This document shows positions 11,558 through 22,025 of a DNA stretch of 50,254 nt, piece by piece. Within the stretch, counting starts at the first letter, position 1, and each line of letters begins with the position of its first letter. This DNA is from Phoronis australis (lineage: Eukaryota; Phoronida; Phoronidae). A program made the translations under genes and the position numbers. The DNA is taken from NCBI GenBank assembly GCA_002633005.1, contig NMRA01000102.1, forward strand, positions 1 through 50,254. Direction: 5' to 3'. The notes below the pieces were generated by a model. The model was not told the DNA's origin. It searched no databases and was given only the letters and a program-made list of their open reading frames with translations.

Positions 11558-13248
11558 TTAAAGGAGAATGCCACCCGATTTAATTAGTCATTTTGCCATC
11601 TTAATCGGTCTATATCCACATCGCCTCGCATACGGTTGACCTTACCTTGCCAAGAGGTGTCGCGTTAACCTGTGAGGAAGGTGAGAAACGACGCTAGCGA
11701 CGTCAGTGGTTCATATGCAGAGTGAATGCTGCTGTGTTGCGGTGCATCGTTCCCGCTTGTTCGAACTAAGCAGCTGCGAGGAAAGCGGGTATATCGTTTT
11801 TTTTTACTTCCTCGAGAGTCCGAAATGCTTAGGAAGTGGCTCATGGTAGTGAAGAATGAAATGTACGCTGTAAATAGCAAGTATGAGGCCGTGAAACATC
11901 TCCATGTCTGTGGCCTGCAGATGTCGACAGTGCCTGACGAATGCCGGCTTACCAAATAACTCCATACGTTCCGTTGTCTGAGCTTGTTCACGGCGCCTCT
12001 CTCGTATTTCTTCATCACTGTATCCTGTTCAAATTGATAGCCTGTAAAACTTAACGATCCACCTGCGAAGTCGGGACTGATGAGCTCTTGCTCGTCCTAA
12101 GTCGGGATTGCGAGTTGCCATGTTGGCGTTTATTACTGAGCGTTCTGTTTCAAAATGAATTATTCTCACCCTAACCAATACTTATATAAAACTGAAACAA
12201 AGTCTGTCTAATTAGATGCATTTATAATGCCTTTGGAGTGTTCGTGAGTGCAAATGATTTGAGAAGCCAGCAATGAATAAATCACTGTGTTACCAGCTTT
12301 AGGTGCAATAAAACTAATTGATGGGACACCGAGGCCGTGTGACTGCTAATTTAGTGTTTGCTGGCAGAAACTGTTGTGAAACAACTCGATTTCCATCCCA
12401 CGGCCAGGTGTTAGGGGAATCTTTATTTACATTTACATTACTCAAATAATGATTGTCAATGTACAACTTTTGCCCTGACGGTGCTGTGGCCAAAGCGGAA
12501 CCTGTACTCGCGGCCCCGACGAGTATGTAGATTTGCAGTTTCGTGGCTAATTCACCAACATAATCAGGTGCACATTACTTTGGCTCACTAGTATAGTATT
12601 TTCTTGACTGGAAGTTTGGTTTCCACTGAACTAACTTTGGCTGGTTTATGTTCGTGATGTCTGATCAGTTTTCGAGCCACTCACTGGCCGGGATAACGAG
12701 TCAATCCGGCCGGCCGCGACGGGCCTGATCGGGCTTCGAGCCACTGGCCACGATAACAAGCGTTTGTGTTTAGAACTCAAAAAATCACAAGTCTAAACAA
12801 CACAGATCTAGGTTCTCCTGTCTGTATCTCACGGAAAATACTTCGAAATTATCTCCGAACAGACCCCAAACTCCTGCTACAGACCTTATTGGCCTGCCAA
12901 ACTTTGTAGGCTACGGTGTGTAAATACCAATAAATCCGTAAGAGGGAAATAAAACAACACATTTTTATAAGAACTCGGTGTATTTTTAAGGATTTACATA
13001 GAAGTTTGATGATTTACCGGGTATTGGTGTTAAACGATGACTTCAAGCGATAAGCTGACACCAGTAACCCGTGTTGTGAACTGCTGAACAGACTGCGTGT
13101 GAAACTGATGACGTCACTGGATAATTTCAACACCTCCGTCTGCCGTCAGGTGTCAGGTAATGCAACCGTACGTGTCGTTATGGAGTAGAAATACTCGATC
13201 TAAATTGATACAAATTAGGTTGTTTTTTTGGGTGGCATGCTCCTTTAA
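11558..13248 (+). mobile_element. THAP-encoding TTAA transposon, Kolobok/T2-like, copy A
   Basis: Bounded by TTAA on both sides, with inverted termini TTAAAGGAGAATGCCACCC and GGGTGGCATGCTCCTTTAA. TTAA duplications, a TTAAAGGRR-type end and a THAP exon together point to the Kolobok superfamily (T2 type, from memory). Its 1691 bp is nearly the length of copy B without its inserts (about 1673 bp), so both are the same internally deleted form. The THAP frame (11726-11959) is damaged here. It lies in TDRKH intron 2. Confidence 0.75.
11726..11959 (+). pseudogene. Broken THAP-domain exon of copy A
   Basis: Reads LPRESEMLRKWLMVVKNEMY and AVNSKYEAVKHLHVC, parallel to the intact frame of copy B (21538-21861). 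The N-terminal Cys pair and the C-x2-H end are out of frame or mutated. Confidence 0.65.
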
Positions 13249-13407
13249 ACAATTAGTTGCCTACTGGATGCTCACTTCATTAGTGTTGGACATTCTGTTC
13301 ATGTGATTTCTGCTGACCATTTAAATTACCTTTTTACAAATACTGGAGATTCAAATGACTCCTACATGACAATCAGATACCTCTCTGACCACTAGTTCTC
13401 TGTCCAG

Positions 13408-13547
13408 GTGGTCAGTGGACTGAGTCGTCTATAGATTCCTTTGAAATGTTAACCCATGTGGCGCAATGGAAGGTGATCAACGCCAAGGTGGAGGGATACG
13501 ACGGGGACATCCCCAGAATGAGGCTGGTGGATACCAATAGCTTGCAA
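13408..13547 (+). CDS. tdrkh: TDRKH-like, SN-like half of extended Tudor domain
   Basis: A 140-bp exon with acceptor TTCTCTGTCCAG and donor GTAGGT. Joined to the one base left by the previous exon it reads GGQW..., then SFEMLTHVAQWKVINAKVEG and RMRLVDTNSLQ, ending in phase 0. This corresponds to the helix and following strands of the SN-like half of the extended Tudor domain in TDRKH. No internal stop occurs. Confidence 0.85.
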
Positions 13548-13822
13548 GTAGGTTGTCATGGTAACAGTGATAACAAACTTGTTTTGTCAGCGGATTCTTA
13601 CTCATGTTGGTTGGCAAAAGTGAGTGTTCGCGCACACTAGTTTTGAGGAAACATTACAACACAAAAGTTTGCTAATGGATAATTCTCTTATTGACGTTTT
13701 ATTTCCTTTTCTATTTTCAACAAAATGTTGAAGAAGTGAACACATGTGCACAAAATTCATCGTAACTTTTTAAAAAGTGGTCTTATTCATTTTTACTGAT
13801 ATGAATCTTAACTTATTTTTAG

Positions 13823-13883
13823 GATGTTAATATCAATGAGGAAATGGTTCAACAAGGTTTTGCTGTCGATGAAAGTGAAACAG
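13823..13883 (+). CDS. tdrkh: TDRKH-like, end of extended Tudor domain
   Basis: A 61-bp exon with acceptor CTTATTTTTAG and donor GTATGA. It reads DVNINEEMVQQGFAVDESET and leaves one base. The segment NEEMVQQGFA is the typical closing helix of extended Tudor domains (leucine/valine, then GxA). Only 275 bp of intron separate it from the previous exon. Confidence 0.8.
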
Positions 13884-14129
13884 GTATGAAATATATTTTG
13901 ATAAAAATTACAGAAATATTCCTTTAAGATTCACTTGTAAATAGTTAGTGCACTTCTTAACTTCTGATTTCCTCATCAATCACATCTTCATGCATTATAA
14001 GTTTTTGTTCTAATGATTGATGCAACTTCATTTATAAAGCACGTACAATATGTGTCACAATAGTTTGTTCACCAAATTCTGACTAAACATTGTATAATCT
14101 CCATCTGCAGGTAATAACTCTTCTCACTC

Positions 14130-15092
14130 TGTTCCCATCTGCTCACATTTTATGCGCCCACATTTTATATGTCTGTGCATATTGCCCGTCATCTCTGTCT
14201 GGGCGTCCGGTGTCCGCAGCTGTTATCTCCTTAACCCCTTACAAGATCTTGATGAGATTTGGCATATGTCTTTCTATGGGTTTAACGACAGTTAACAACG
14301 AATTTCAGACAGATCCGACTACTGGTATGTCCCCTAGTGGCAATTTTATTTTTTTACGTTTACCTCTGTATCTTCAAAAGTTGTAAGCGGATTTTCATGA
14401 AATTTGGTACATAGGCATTTATTAGTGACGTGACGCTATCCTCTTGTGGCCATTTTTACTGTTTCGAATCTGTTTTTGGCGTCTGCCCAACTATCAAACA
14501 AACCACTCTAAGGATGATGGTGAAAATTGGCATATTATGTTCTTGGTGTGGAGAGGATGGTTCACAATGATTTTCCGATGACTTTGACAGCTGTGGCACC
14601 TCCTAGTGGCAGTTTTTTTTGCACCCATAGCTGTATCTCTCAAAACCTCGAATGATTTTGATGACATTTAGCAGATGTGTTCTTATAAAGCTGACAACGA
14701 ATGGCAGCGAATTTCAGACAGATCCGACAACCGGTGTGCCCCCTAGTGCCAATCTTAATTTTTACATTTACCTCTGTATCTTCAAAGGTCCGCAATGGAT
14801 TTTCATGAAATTTGGCGCATAGGCATCTGTTAGTGAGCTTATGCTATCCTTCCGTTTTTGGATGGATTCAAGGTATTTTGTGTCACCTAGTCACCTACTG
14901 TTTTTGAGTGTTTTTAGCACCCGCCGCTCTATCTACCAAGCCACTCTAAGGATGATTGTGAAAATTGGCATATATGTTCTTAGTGAGAAGAGGATAGTTT
15001 ACGATGATTTTCTGACTTCGACTACTGCGGCACCTCCTGATGGCAGTTTTTTTTACGCCCATAGTCATGCTATGAACAGTCCCACTAAATAA
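14130..15092 (+). repeat. CTAGTGG dispersed repeat, plus copy
   Basis: About six sub-units of 110-170 bp, each with a TGAAATTTGGCATAT-like phrase and a CCTAGTGGCA-like motif (intact examples at 14328-14343, 14595-14612 and 14736-14752). It starts after CTGGGCGTCCGG, equivalent to the CCGTC-rich start of the minus copies near 35820. Interrupted at about 15093 and resumed at 16789. Confidence 0.75.
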
Positions 15093-16560
15093 GATTGGTC
15101 CTAACCCCGCTCGTCAAGGTAAACGGTGGGGTATGGAAAATTGAACTAGACCGTATTTTTCCACTTTGGCTGAGTCGCGCTCAGCTCACGATCAAAGGGA
15201 TGCCGCCAAGCTGCTCTATTCATCGAGTCACCAGTGAGGATAATTGGCTTTGCTCATGCGGATATGATCAGCTGATTACAATCTACCTAGCAGACTGTAC
15301 TTTTTATGGAGAGAGTTACAAGTAGTTTTTACTGTAATATTTGAAAAGAAGAGCGAAAACAAATATGAGTACAACTTTGAATTTTTCAAATCGGCCCAGG
15401 ATAAGAGATTTTGCAACACAGCAACACTCACGATTACTTTCAATCGGCGCGCACGAATACAAAAATATAGGACCCAAGTTATTTAGATTTTGGAACACAT
15501 GCATTGCAATATTCAAAATACGTTTATTATGAATCTTACAAGCTGTAAAACGACGTTGTTTAATTTCATTGTGCTCATTCATTGTCATCCGTCAAATCGG
15601 CAATTTCCGAGATGTGATCTGCGGCGTGCGCGTATGTGTACAAAACACGTGATTGTTATGTTCCTGAAGTACGAAAATTAAGAAACTTTAGCATGCCGTT
15701 ATTATTGACAGGGACACGATAAAACGAATTTGGATTTTGACTATAGTCTTGATACAGCGAGCTGGCTGACCACTGCGTCAGTGTCTCCGTTAGACCCAGA
15801 AATTTCACACAGCCCGGGTAGTTCACTTCGTCCCCAACATGTAGATCGAGCCTTGGACTATTAATACTCCACGGTAGAGCTAACGACCGTCGGCCTGTGC
15901 ACACAAAATCTGTGAGTTAACCAGCACTCACCTTGCACGTTGCAGCCGTTTAAATGAAAAAAACAATCTAGTAAACGCCATTTTCCTGCATAATCCTCCG
16001 CCTTTTGTAACAAAAAAGTCTATCGTCGATGACCCACACACGCACGCAGACGAACTTCAAAACAAACGTCACGTGACAATAACATGTGTGTTCATCCAGA
16101 GATTTTTCTCGTGTTGTGGGGTACGATGTAGCGCAGATTTGCACTTAATCGCAATTAATCTGGACTCCACATGAAATTTAAAAATTGTAGAACACAAGGA
16201 AGATTTCAGGTAATTTGTTGAGTCGAAACTATGTTTTTATTCAAGAGTTCAAGTTTCCTATTGACGATGGCGATTCAGCGACGCATCAGTCGGCAAGTTT
16301 TCGCCCTGTGATGAGCACAATTTTTTGAAAAATTATCGTAATTTAACAACGGAAGTTCATAGCAATGCACCACAATTTTGTAGAAAGAGTGTCATAGGCT
16401 AAAAATACGTCACAGAGCGTAAATTTTATGAATCCTAGCTTCCGATTTTACCCGTTTGGGAAACCGGCTTTCAACTGCCGTAGGCTACAATGAGAATCCC
16501 CTCCCCGTGAAATGAAGTTTTCTAAGCATTTATTAGATCCAGTACAGTATACAGCTTTCC
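15093..16560 (+). repeat. Insertion related to the 42025-45176 and 48715-48900 repeats
   Basis: 16040-16550 matches 44680-45176 in the same orientation, and 15780-15990 matches 48715-48900. It separates two blocks of the CTAGTGG repeat. No gene is recognised. Confidence 0.6.
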
Positions 16561-16788
16561 ACCAAGGCTAGGTGATGCTATGACATTATTCTTTGTTGCA
16601 TTAGTAACTGGTCTTGGCTAATATTATCATTTTATGGCCTGGTCATCCATTCAGCCAAAAGTAGTTCCAGAGGTGGCTTATCAGCCAATTATTCACGCAT
16701 GCTGACTCACAATAGAAGCATGATAAGAGTGGAGGTGGATAAATGCAGTGTGCCTACAGTTTCTTGTGGTAGTGGATGTGTTCACAAC

Positions 16789-17011
16789 ATGGTTGTATCT
16801 CCTTAACCCACTGCAGGATCTTTATTAAATTTAGCAAGAGTGTTTATATGAAGTTGACGAGGGAGGACGATGACTTTCTGAAATATCCAAAAAGCGCTGT
16901 GCCCTCTGGTGGCAATTTAATTTTTTTTTTCTGTTTCCTCAGTTTCTTTGGAGTTCCTGGATGGATTTTTAGGCAAAATGGTAAATAGGTTTCTATTAAA
17001 GAAATGAGATG
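16789..17011 (+). repeat. CTAGTGG repeat, left part, split by the 17012-22025 element
   Basis: Continues at 22026 when the element is removed; compare 4384-4640. CTCF-like motif at 16899-16915. Confidence 0.7.
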
Positions 17012-18289
17012 TTAAAAGAAAATGCCACCCAAAAAAAAACCTAATTTGTATCAATTTAGATCGAGTAGTTCTACTTTATAACGGCACGTTCGGTTGCGTT
17101 ACCTGACGGCAGACGGAGGTGTTGAAATTATCCAATGACGTCATTGGTTTCGCACGCAGTCTGTTCAGCAGTTCACAACACGGGTAACTGGTGTCAGCTT
17201 ATCGCTTGAATTCATCGTAATAATCAAACTTCAGTGTAAAACCCTTAAAAATACTCTGAGCTCTTATAAAAACTTGTTATTTCGCTGTTACGGATTTATT
17301 GGTATTTGGACACACCGTAGCCTACAAAGTTCAGCAGGCCAATTTACCAAGGTCCATAGCAGGTGTTTGGGGTCTGTTCGGAGATAAATTCGAAGTATTC
17401 TTCCGTGAAATACAGACAGGAGAACCTAGAATTGTGTTGTTTAGACTTGTGATTTTTTGAGTTCTAAACACAAAACGCTCATTATCTCGGCCAGTGAGTG
17501 GGTCGGAACCCAATCAGGCCCGTCGTGGCCAGACTGACTCGTTATCCCGGCCAGTGGCTCGGAACCCAATCAGAATCGTCGCTGCTGGGAGTGGCATGAA
17601 CATAAACCAGCTTGAGTTGGAAACTAAACCTCCAGTCATGAAAAGACTATAATAGTGAGCCAAAGAAATAATATGAATTAGCCACGAAACTGAAAATCTA
17701 CTTACATGTCGGAGGCCGCGAAGTCGGGTTCCCCTTCCACAGACCGTCAGGGAATAGGATGTACAGTAACAATGATTTGAATAATGTATTTGTATTTCTA
17801 AATAAAGATTCCCCTAACATGTGACTATAGCATATGAAATCAAGTAATTGTTTCACAACAGCTTTCTGTCAGCAAACCCTGAATTAGCATGCGCTCACAC
17901 GGCCTCGGTGCCCGGTCAATTACCTTTATTTCCGGCATCAAAAGCCGGTAATGCAGTGGTTTATTCATTGCTGGCTTCTCAACATTTGCACTCACGAATA
18001 CTGCATAACAAATTGTATCTAATGAGACAGACTTTGTTTCAGTTTTATATAAGTATTGGATAGGATGAGAATATAAATACTTAGGTAAATAAAACAACAA
18101 GAATGGATCAACTGAAATTTTCGGATATAATAACGTCCTTCGTCAACAGAAACAGAAATAAAGTAAAATCAAACACTACATGACAATTGACATTTAAGAT
18201 GTGGTGTAATGAATATGATAAATTGTTGCGGAAAAAAATCAGTGATATGATTTTAGAAGTTTTTATGTTTAATCCATGAGGTTCTAGTG

Positions 18290-18840
18290 TATTGAGCTTG
18301 TCTATCCAATATTGTTCTCTTTGGAGTCTGTGAGGTGTTGGAGTTTTTCTATTACTTGTACAGAAAGATCTTGAACATTATGATTTTTGGAATTGAAATG
18401 ATTACCTATAGTATCAGAAATGTTTTTATGTATTATGTTAAATCTATGATTACGAAACTGAGTTTGTAGATTATGTTGAGTTTGTCCTACGTATTGGATA
18501 GAACATTTTTTACAAGTTATAAGGTAATTAATATTGTTGGTGGTGCAAATCAGAAAAATGTTTTATTTCAAAGTTTTCATTGGTTTGGGAAGACTGGAAA
18601 AAAGTGCTATCGTTGATAAAGTTACACATTTTACACCTAGTTTTGTTACATTGTGTGTTGCCAGTAGGTTTGTCAGTTTGGTGTATATTGTCGATATTAG
18701 CTTTAACTAAATAATTTTTTAGATTTTTACATTTTCTCCAAGAAATTATAGGTAGATGAGGAAATAGGTTTTTCATTTGAGGGGAAATATGCAGCGTGGA
18801 AAGATGTTTCCTGAAGACGTGGCTAATTCCGTTTAAACAT
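18290..18840 (-). pseudogene. Penelope-like linker and GIY-YIG endonuclease, frameshifted
   Basis: Upstream frame: LKNYLVKAN, then CNKTRCKMCNF, the Cys-rich motif typical before the endonuclease. After a shift near 18528: ITCKKCSIQYVGQTQHNL and QFRNHRFNIIH. The usual catalytic Arg of L-x-x-R appears as Gln (LQTQFRNH). Ends near 18300 at a stop. Confidence 0.7.
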
Positions 18841-19259
18841 GGATTGAACCATAGATTATAGACAACAGATTCGCAACTCCGGCATTTTCTTACGTGCCAG
18901 CTGAACTCTCGTGACCTTTCTGGTACAGTTTCCAGTTAGTGTATTTTGACGAGAAATATTTGCATCTACTTTACTGTCCAAAACAACAAAAAAATATTAA
19001 TTTCGGTATTGAAACGCTTTTCAAAGTCTTTCAATAGTAGAAGTGTTGGTATCGTGAGTACTTTTGGCAATGCTACTGGTAATTAATTACGAAATTCAAA
19101 CTTCGGTGCCGACTGATTATCTCGTCTGCTTGTCCAATAACAGCATAGTTATCAGACAGTTAGTGATTTATGGTTCACATAGGCCTACTGAGAAAAGTAC
19201 GAAAGCATGTTTATAAATCAACATTCTCAAGTGAGCAGTTCTTCTGGGAATTGTTGAGT

Positions 19260-19275
19260 GGCCCTTAAAAGGGCC
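19260..19275 (-). promoter_or_regulatory. Histone-type 3' stem-loop, second
   Basis: Minus strand GGCCCTTTTAAGGGCC with flanks ACCAAC and ACTCAACA, very like metazoan replication-dependent histone 3' ends. A purine-rich CCCAGAAGAACTG follows where the U7-binding element would lie. Confidence 0.5.
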
Positions 19276-19300
19276 GTTGGTTGTAGCTATAGCGTGAAAT

Positions 19301-19316
19301 GGTTCTTAAAAGAACC
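19301..19316 (-). promoter_or_regulatory. Histone-type 3' stem-loop, first
   Basis: Minus strand GGTTCTTTTAAGAACC fits GGYYYUHHUHARRRCC; flanking AAT/ATT extends the stem. It lies about 10 bases after the PHD-like stop. Confidence 0.45.
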
Positions 19317-19326
19317 ATTGAATAAT

Positions 19327-19736
19327 TCAACATAAATCGCACAGTATACCATGCTCACTCAAGTACTGAAGGTCCTCTTCATTCAAGTTTTCATCTGGGA
19401 AGGTTGGATGAAAACAGAGGAGATGACAATATCGATAACAGTTGTAACACCTTAAATATATATTACCGTTCACCAACGTTGTCACGAACTCTGCATCATT
19501 CAGTTCTTGTTCCTTTTTCCACAATCCTGAACTGTAGGGAAAGAATGACAGACAACACAACGAATCAAATTTCGAAAATCATCGCCTTCGTATGATTCCT
19601 TTTTGCTGTCACCAGAATGATGTTCTCCAACGTCCATCGTAAAAAATCGATGTTGCAAGTGATGGTTCAGGTTTTGTGCCGCATACAGTCGACCTGAATA
19701 ATTGAGTATGTAACCTGCTGTTGAATTGTGCGGCAT
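19327..19736 (-). pseudogene. Cys-rich PHD-like C-terminus of the inner element
   Basis: Two overlapping minus frames. The first ends NLNHHLQHRFF...LIRCVVCHSF; after a shift near 19545 the second gives RCYNCYRYCHLLCF and ends GILCDLC before the stop. C-x2-C, C-x2-C-x4-H-x2-C and C-x2-C follow PHD-type ligand spacing. Which transposase family carries this end is unknown to me. Confidence 0.45.
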
Positions 19737-19780
19737 ACAGTCGACATTAATAATTGAGTATGTAACCTGCTGTTGAATTG
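19678..19780. repeat. 51-bp direct duplication in the inner element
   Basis: 'gcggcatacagtcgac' to 'cctgctgttgaattg' appears twice in a row with few changes. Confidence 0.85.
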
Positions 19781-20141
19781 CAAGATAGATTTTGACAGGT
19801 CCAGGTGCTTATTTCTGAAGTATTATTGTAATCTTTATTTATGTTAAAGGTTTAACTAGCGTCCTATTTATTTGTACACGATTCAGTGTGAAGTTGTTGA
19901 AATCGCTGATCCAAATCCTGGCCAAATGTGCGCATTATGCTGAGACCAACCGTCTGATCAGGGCCACCGAAGAGTAATTTGGTTAATTCGCTCACTAGAC
20001 TATGGCTGAAGGTCCTCATGAGGACAATAGTTCACCAGTCACTACCTTTGGAAGAAATTTAGCGGACATTTTTCGTCAAAAAGATTACCACATAGCTTTC
20101 ATCAAAACGGAGAAAAGAAAAATGGATTTGTGAAGACAGGA

Positions 20142-20380
20142 TTAAGTAGTAGACCTACCAGGGCCTCTTAAAAAAAACACCCATCTTCGAAGTGACGTGA
20201 ACAAATGTACAAATTCCTTTTGGAGTAACAACTTCCATTCACGTTCACAGGAGGAGTTAACTTTTCCTCCCACAGCAGATTTTTGGGGTCTTCGTACGCT
20301 ATGAAAGCTTATCCCTTTGCATTTCGCGTGTATGGCGGAACAACCGGCCACACAGCAGCCGACCCTGATTAGCAGACGAT
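20142..20380 (-). pseudogene. Frameshifted THAP domain of the inner element
   Basis: Reads VGCCVAGCSAIHAKCKGISFH in one frame and, after a shift, LYICSRHFEDGCFFKRPW. CCVAGC...ISFH...CSRHFEDG is a textbook THAP signature (C2CH). The single-frame version of 69 codons loses the C-x2-H. Confidence 0.65.
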
Positions 20381-20513
20381 GTACTTGCCGGAAATTGCAC
20401 CAGCAAATTTAGCCAGGTGTTGCCAGTGAATAATGACGTAAGGGCTTGTGCGCAAGATCACAGATTTCGTCCATTGAAAGTATATGGAGTTGGCGGTCCA
20501 TGTACTATATAGT

Positions 20514-21301
20514 CTATGATTGAACATAGTTATGAATGAATGGTATTCTATTAGTAGTATTGCTTTTAGTTTTAGTTCTTAAAGATTCATTTCGTGTGAT
20601 TGAATGGACTTTGTCAAACTGTTTGTGTTTAAGGTGTAAGGTGAAATGACGTTGAACTAGATAGTACTTGAGTTCTTTTAAACGATTATTAAAGGAAGTC
20701 TCTTCTGAACAAATGCGTCGAATTCTTAGGGCAAGGCTATATGGAAGGCTTTTCTTGCAATGAAAGGGATGACACGAGTGATATGACAGGTATTGGTGTT
20801 TGTCAGTTTCTTTACAGAATAAGTCAGTTTCTAGTTTATCATTATTAAGGGTGACAGTTACATCTAAAAATGAGACTTTACTTTGAGAAATGTCATGAGA
20901 GAACTTTATAGTAGGGTGAAATTTGTTAATATTTTCTAAAATTACATCTAATTTTTGTGGGCCATGGGTCCAGATCATAAAAATGTCGTCAAAAATTAAT
21001 GTACCTTAGCCAGAGAAGAGGTTTTTCAGAGCAGGATTTGATGAAGCTGTTTTCAAGATTTTCCATAAGAAGTTTGGCAAAAGTAGGAGCAACCCTAGTG
21101 CCCATAGCTGTAGCTAACATGTTCAAGAAGAGAGCGAATAAAAGATGTAGGTACATTAGGATTGTTACGTTGACTAAGAAACTTGGTACAGGCTTCTATG
21201 CCTTCATGTTGAGGAATATTAGTGTATAAGCTTTTAACATCAAGAGTTACGAGAAGGGCATTTTTAGGTAAATCACTAATGTTTTTAATTATATCAAGCA
21301 A
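20514..21301 (-). pseudogene. Penelope-like reverse transcriptase, frameshifted
   Basis: Two main minus frames (21095-21301 and 20514-20978) with the intervening AMGTRVAPTFAKLL in a third. The catalytic DD motif survives (FDDIFMIW), but a one-base shift separates it from the preceding WLRYI. The frame ends FIHNYVQS at the insertion point of the THAP element and resumes at 18840 as FNPCLNGISHVFRKHL, one base out of frame. Confidence 0.75.
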
Positions 21302-21537
21302 ATGATTCGTATCTTTAACATATGAAGGAAGGGTGAAGACAAATTGCTGAAGATGGTAGTCGGCAGTAGGGCAGTTGTTGCTGGCTATAATTGGGCGTCC
21401 AGGATTACCTTATTTGAGAGTAACTTATTTTGAAACAGAACGCAGAATAATAAACGTCTACATGGCAACTCACCCGGCGCCAATCCTGACTTAGTTAGTC
21501 AAGAGCTTATCCGACGAAGACTTCACGGGTCGGATCG

Positions 21538-21861
21538 TTAGGTTTCACAGGCTATTAATTCGAACCGGAATACACTGATCAAGAAATACTGGAGAGGCAC
21601 CGTGAACATGCAACGGAAAGTATGGATAGTTCTTTGGTGAGCCGGTATTCGACAGTTGACGAAATGCCTGCGACAGACACGGAGATGTTTCACGGCCTCA
21701 TACTTGCTATTAACAGCGTACCTTTCATTCTTCACTACCGCAAGCCACTTCCTAAGCATTTCGGGCTCTCGAGGAAGTCGAAAAAACGATATACCCGCTT
21801 TTTTCGCAGCTTCATAGTTCGGACAAGTGGGAAAGATGCACCGCGATATAGCGGCATTCAC
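21538..21861 (-). CDS. THAP zinc-finger exon of copy B
   Basis: A 107-residue open frame with a complete C2CH signature: C8-x4-C13 (RCIFPTCPNY), FFRLP, LRKWLAVVKN and C-x2-H (LRVCRRHF) near residues 63-66. THAP domains are DNA-binding modules of P-element and Kolobok transposases and of proteins derived from them. The usual C-terminal AVPTF box is not evident, and no catalytic domain follows. It could encode a DNA-binding-only protein if transcribed. Confidence 0.6.
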   Translation of the reverse strand: MNAAISRCIFPTCPNYEAAKKAGISFFRLPREPEMLRKWLAVVKNERYAVNSKYEAVKHLRVCRRHFVNCRIPAHQRTIHTFRCMFTVPLQYFLISVFRFELIACET

Positions 21862-22025
21862 TCTGCAGACGAACCACTGACGTCGCTGCGTCGTTTCTCA
21901 ACTTCCTCACAGGTTAACGAGACACCTCTCGGCAAGATGAGGTTGACCGTATAAGAGGCAATGTGGATATAGACCGGTTGTAACGGTAAAAAAGACTAAT
22001 TAAATAGGGTGGCATTCTCCTTTAA

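Larger units (their letters stand above)
18850..20517 (-). mobile_element. P-type or hAT-type THAP transposon nested in the Penelope-like element
   Basis: Perfect 8-bp duplication GATTGAAC at 18842-18849 and 20518-20525. Imperfect inverted ends: CATAGATTATAGAC...CGCAACTCC on the left, and ATAGACTATATAG...CGCCAACTCC read from the right. An 8-bp duplication with a THAP domain suggests the P superfamily, though hAT elements also make 8-bp duplications. Carries a frameshifted THAP start (20142-20380), a Cys-rich PHD-like end (19327-19736) and two histone-type hairpins. Confidence 0.65.
18074..21414 (-). mobile_element. 5'-truncated Penelope-like retroelement nested in copy B
   Basis: Flanked by the near-duplicate TGAGAATA (18066-18073) and TGAGAGTA (21415-21422). 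Minus strand order: RT motif A LVTLDVKSLYTNIP (21095-21301), AMGTRVAPTFAKLL (about 21050-21115), FDDIFM (about 20970), thumb region (20514-20978), zinc-like CNKTRCKMCNFI (18528-18776), then GIY-YIG part QYVGQTQHNL...FRNHR (about 18300-18530). Several frameshifts make it inactive. A THAP element interrupts it at 18850-20517; without it about 1.67 kb remains. Confidence 0.8.
17012..22025 (-). mobile_element. THAP-encoding TTAA transposon, Kolobok/T2-like, copy B (with nested inserts)
   Basis: TTAA at 17012-17015 and 22022-22025; termini TTAAAAGAAAATGCCACCC and GGGTGGCATTCTCCTTTAA. In opposite orientation to copy A and colinear with it (for example 'gacagactttgtttcag' near 18025 against 12195-12215). 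A Penelope-like element inserted at 18074-21414. Only the THAP exon of a transposase is visible. The host sequence is a CTAGTGG repeat. Confidence 0.78.

Noticed and set aside
19255-19320. A histone gene on the minus strand
   Set aside because: No histone-fold reading frame lies upstream; the preceding frame is the Cys-rich transposon end.
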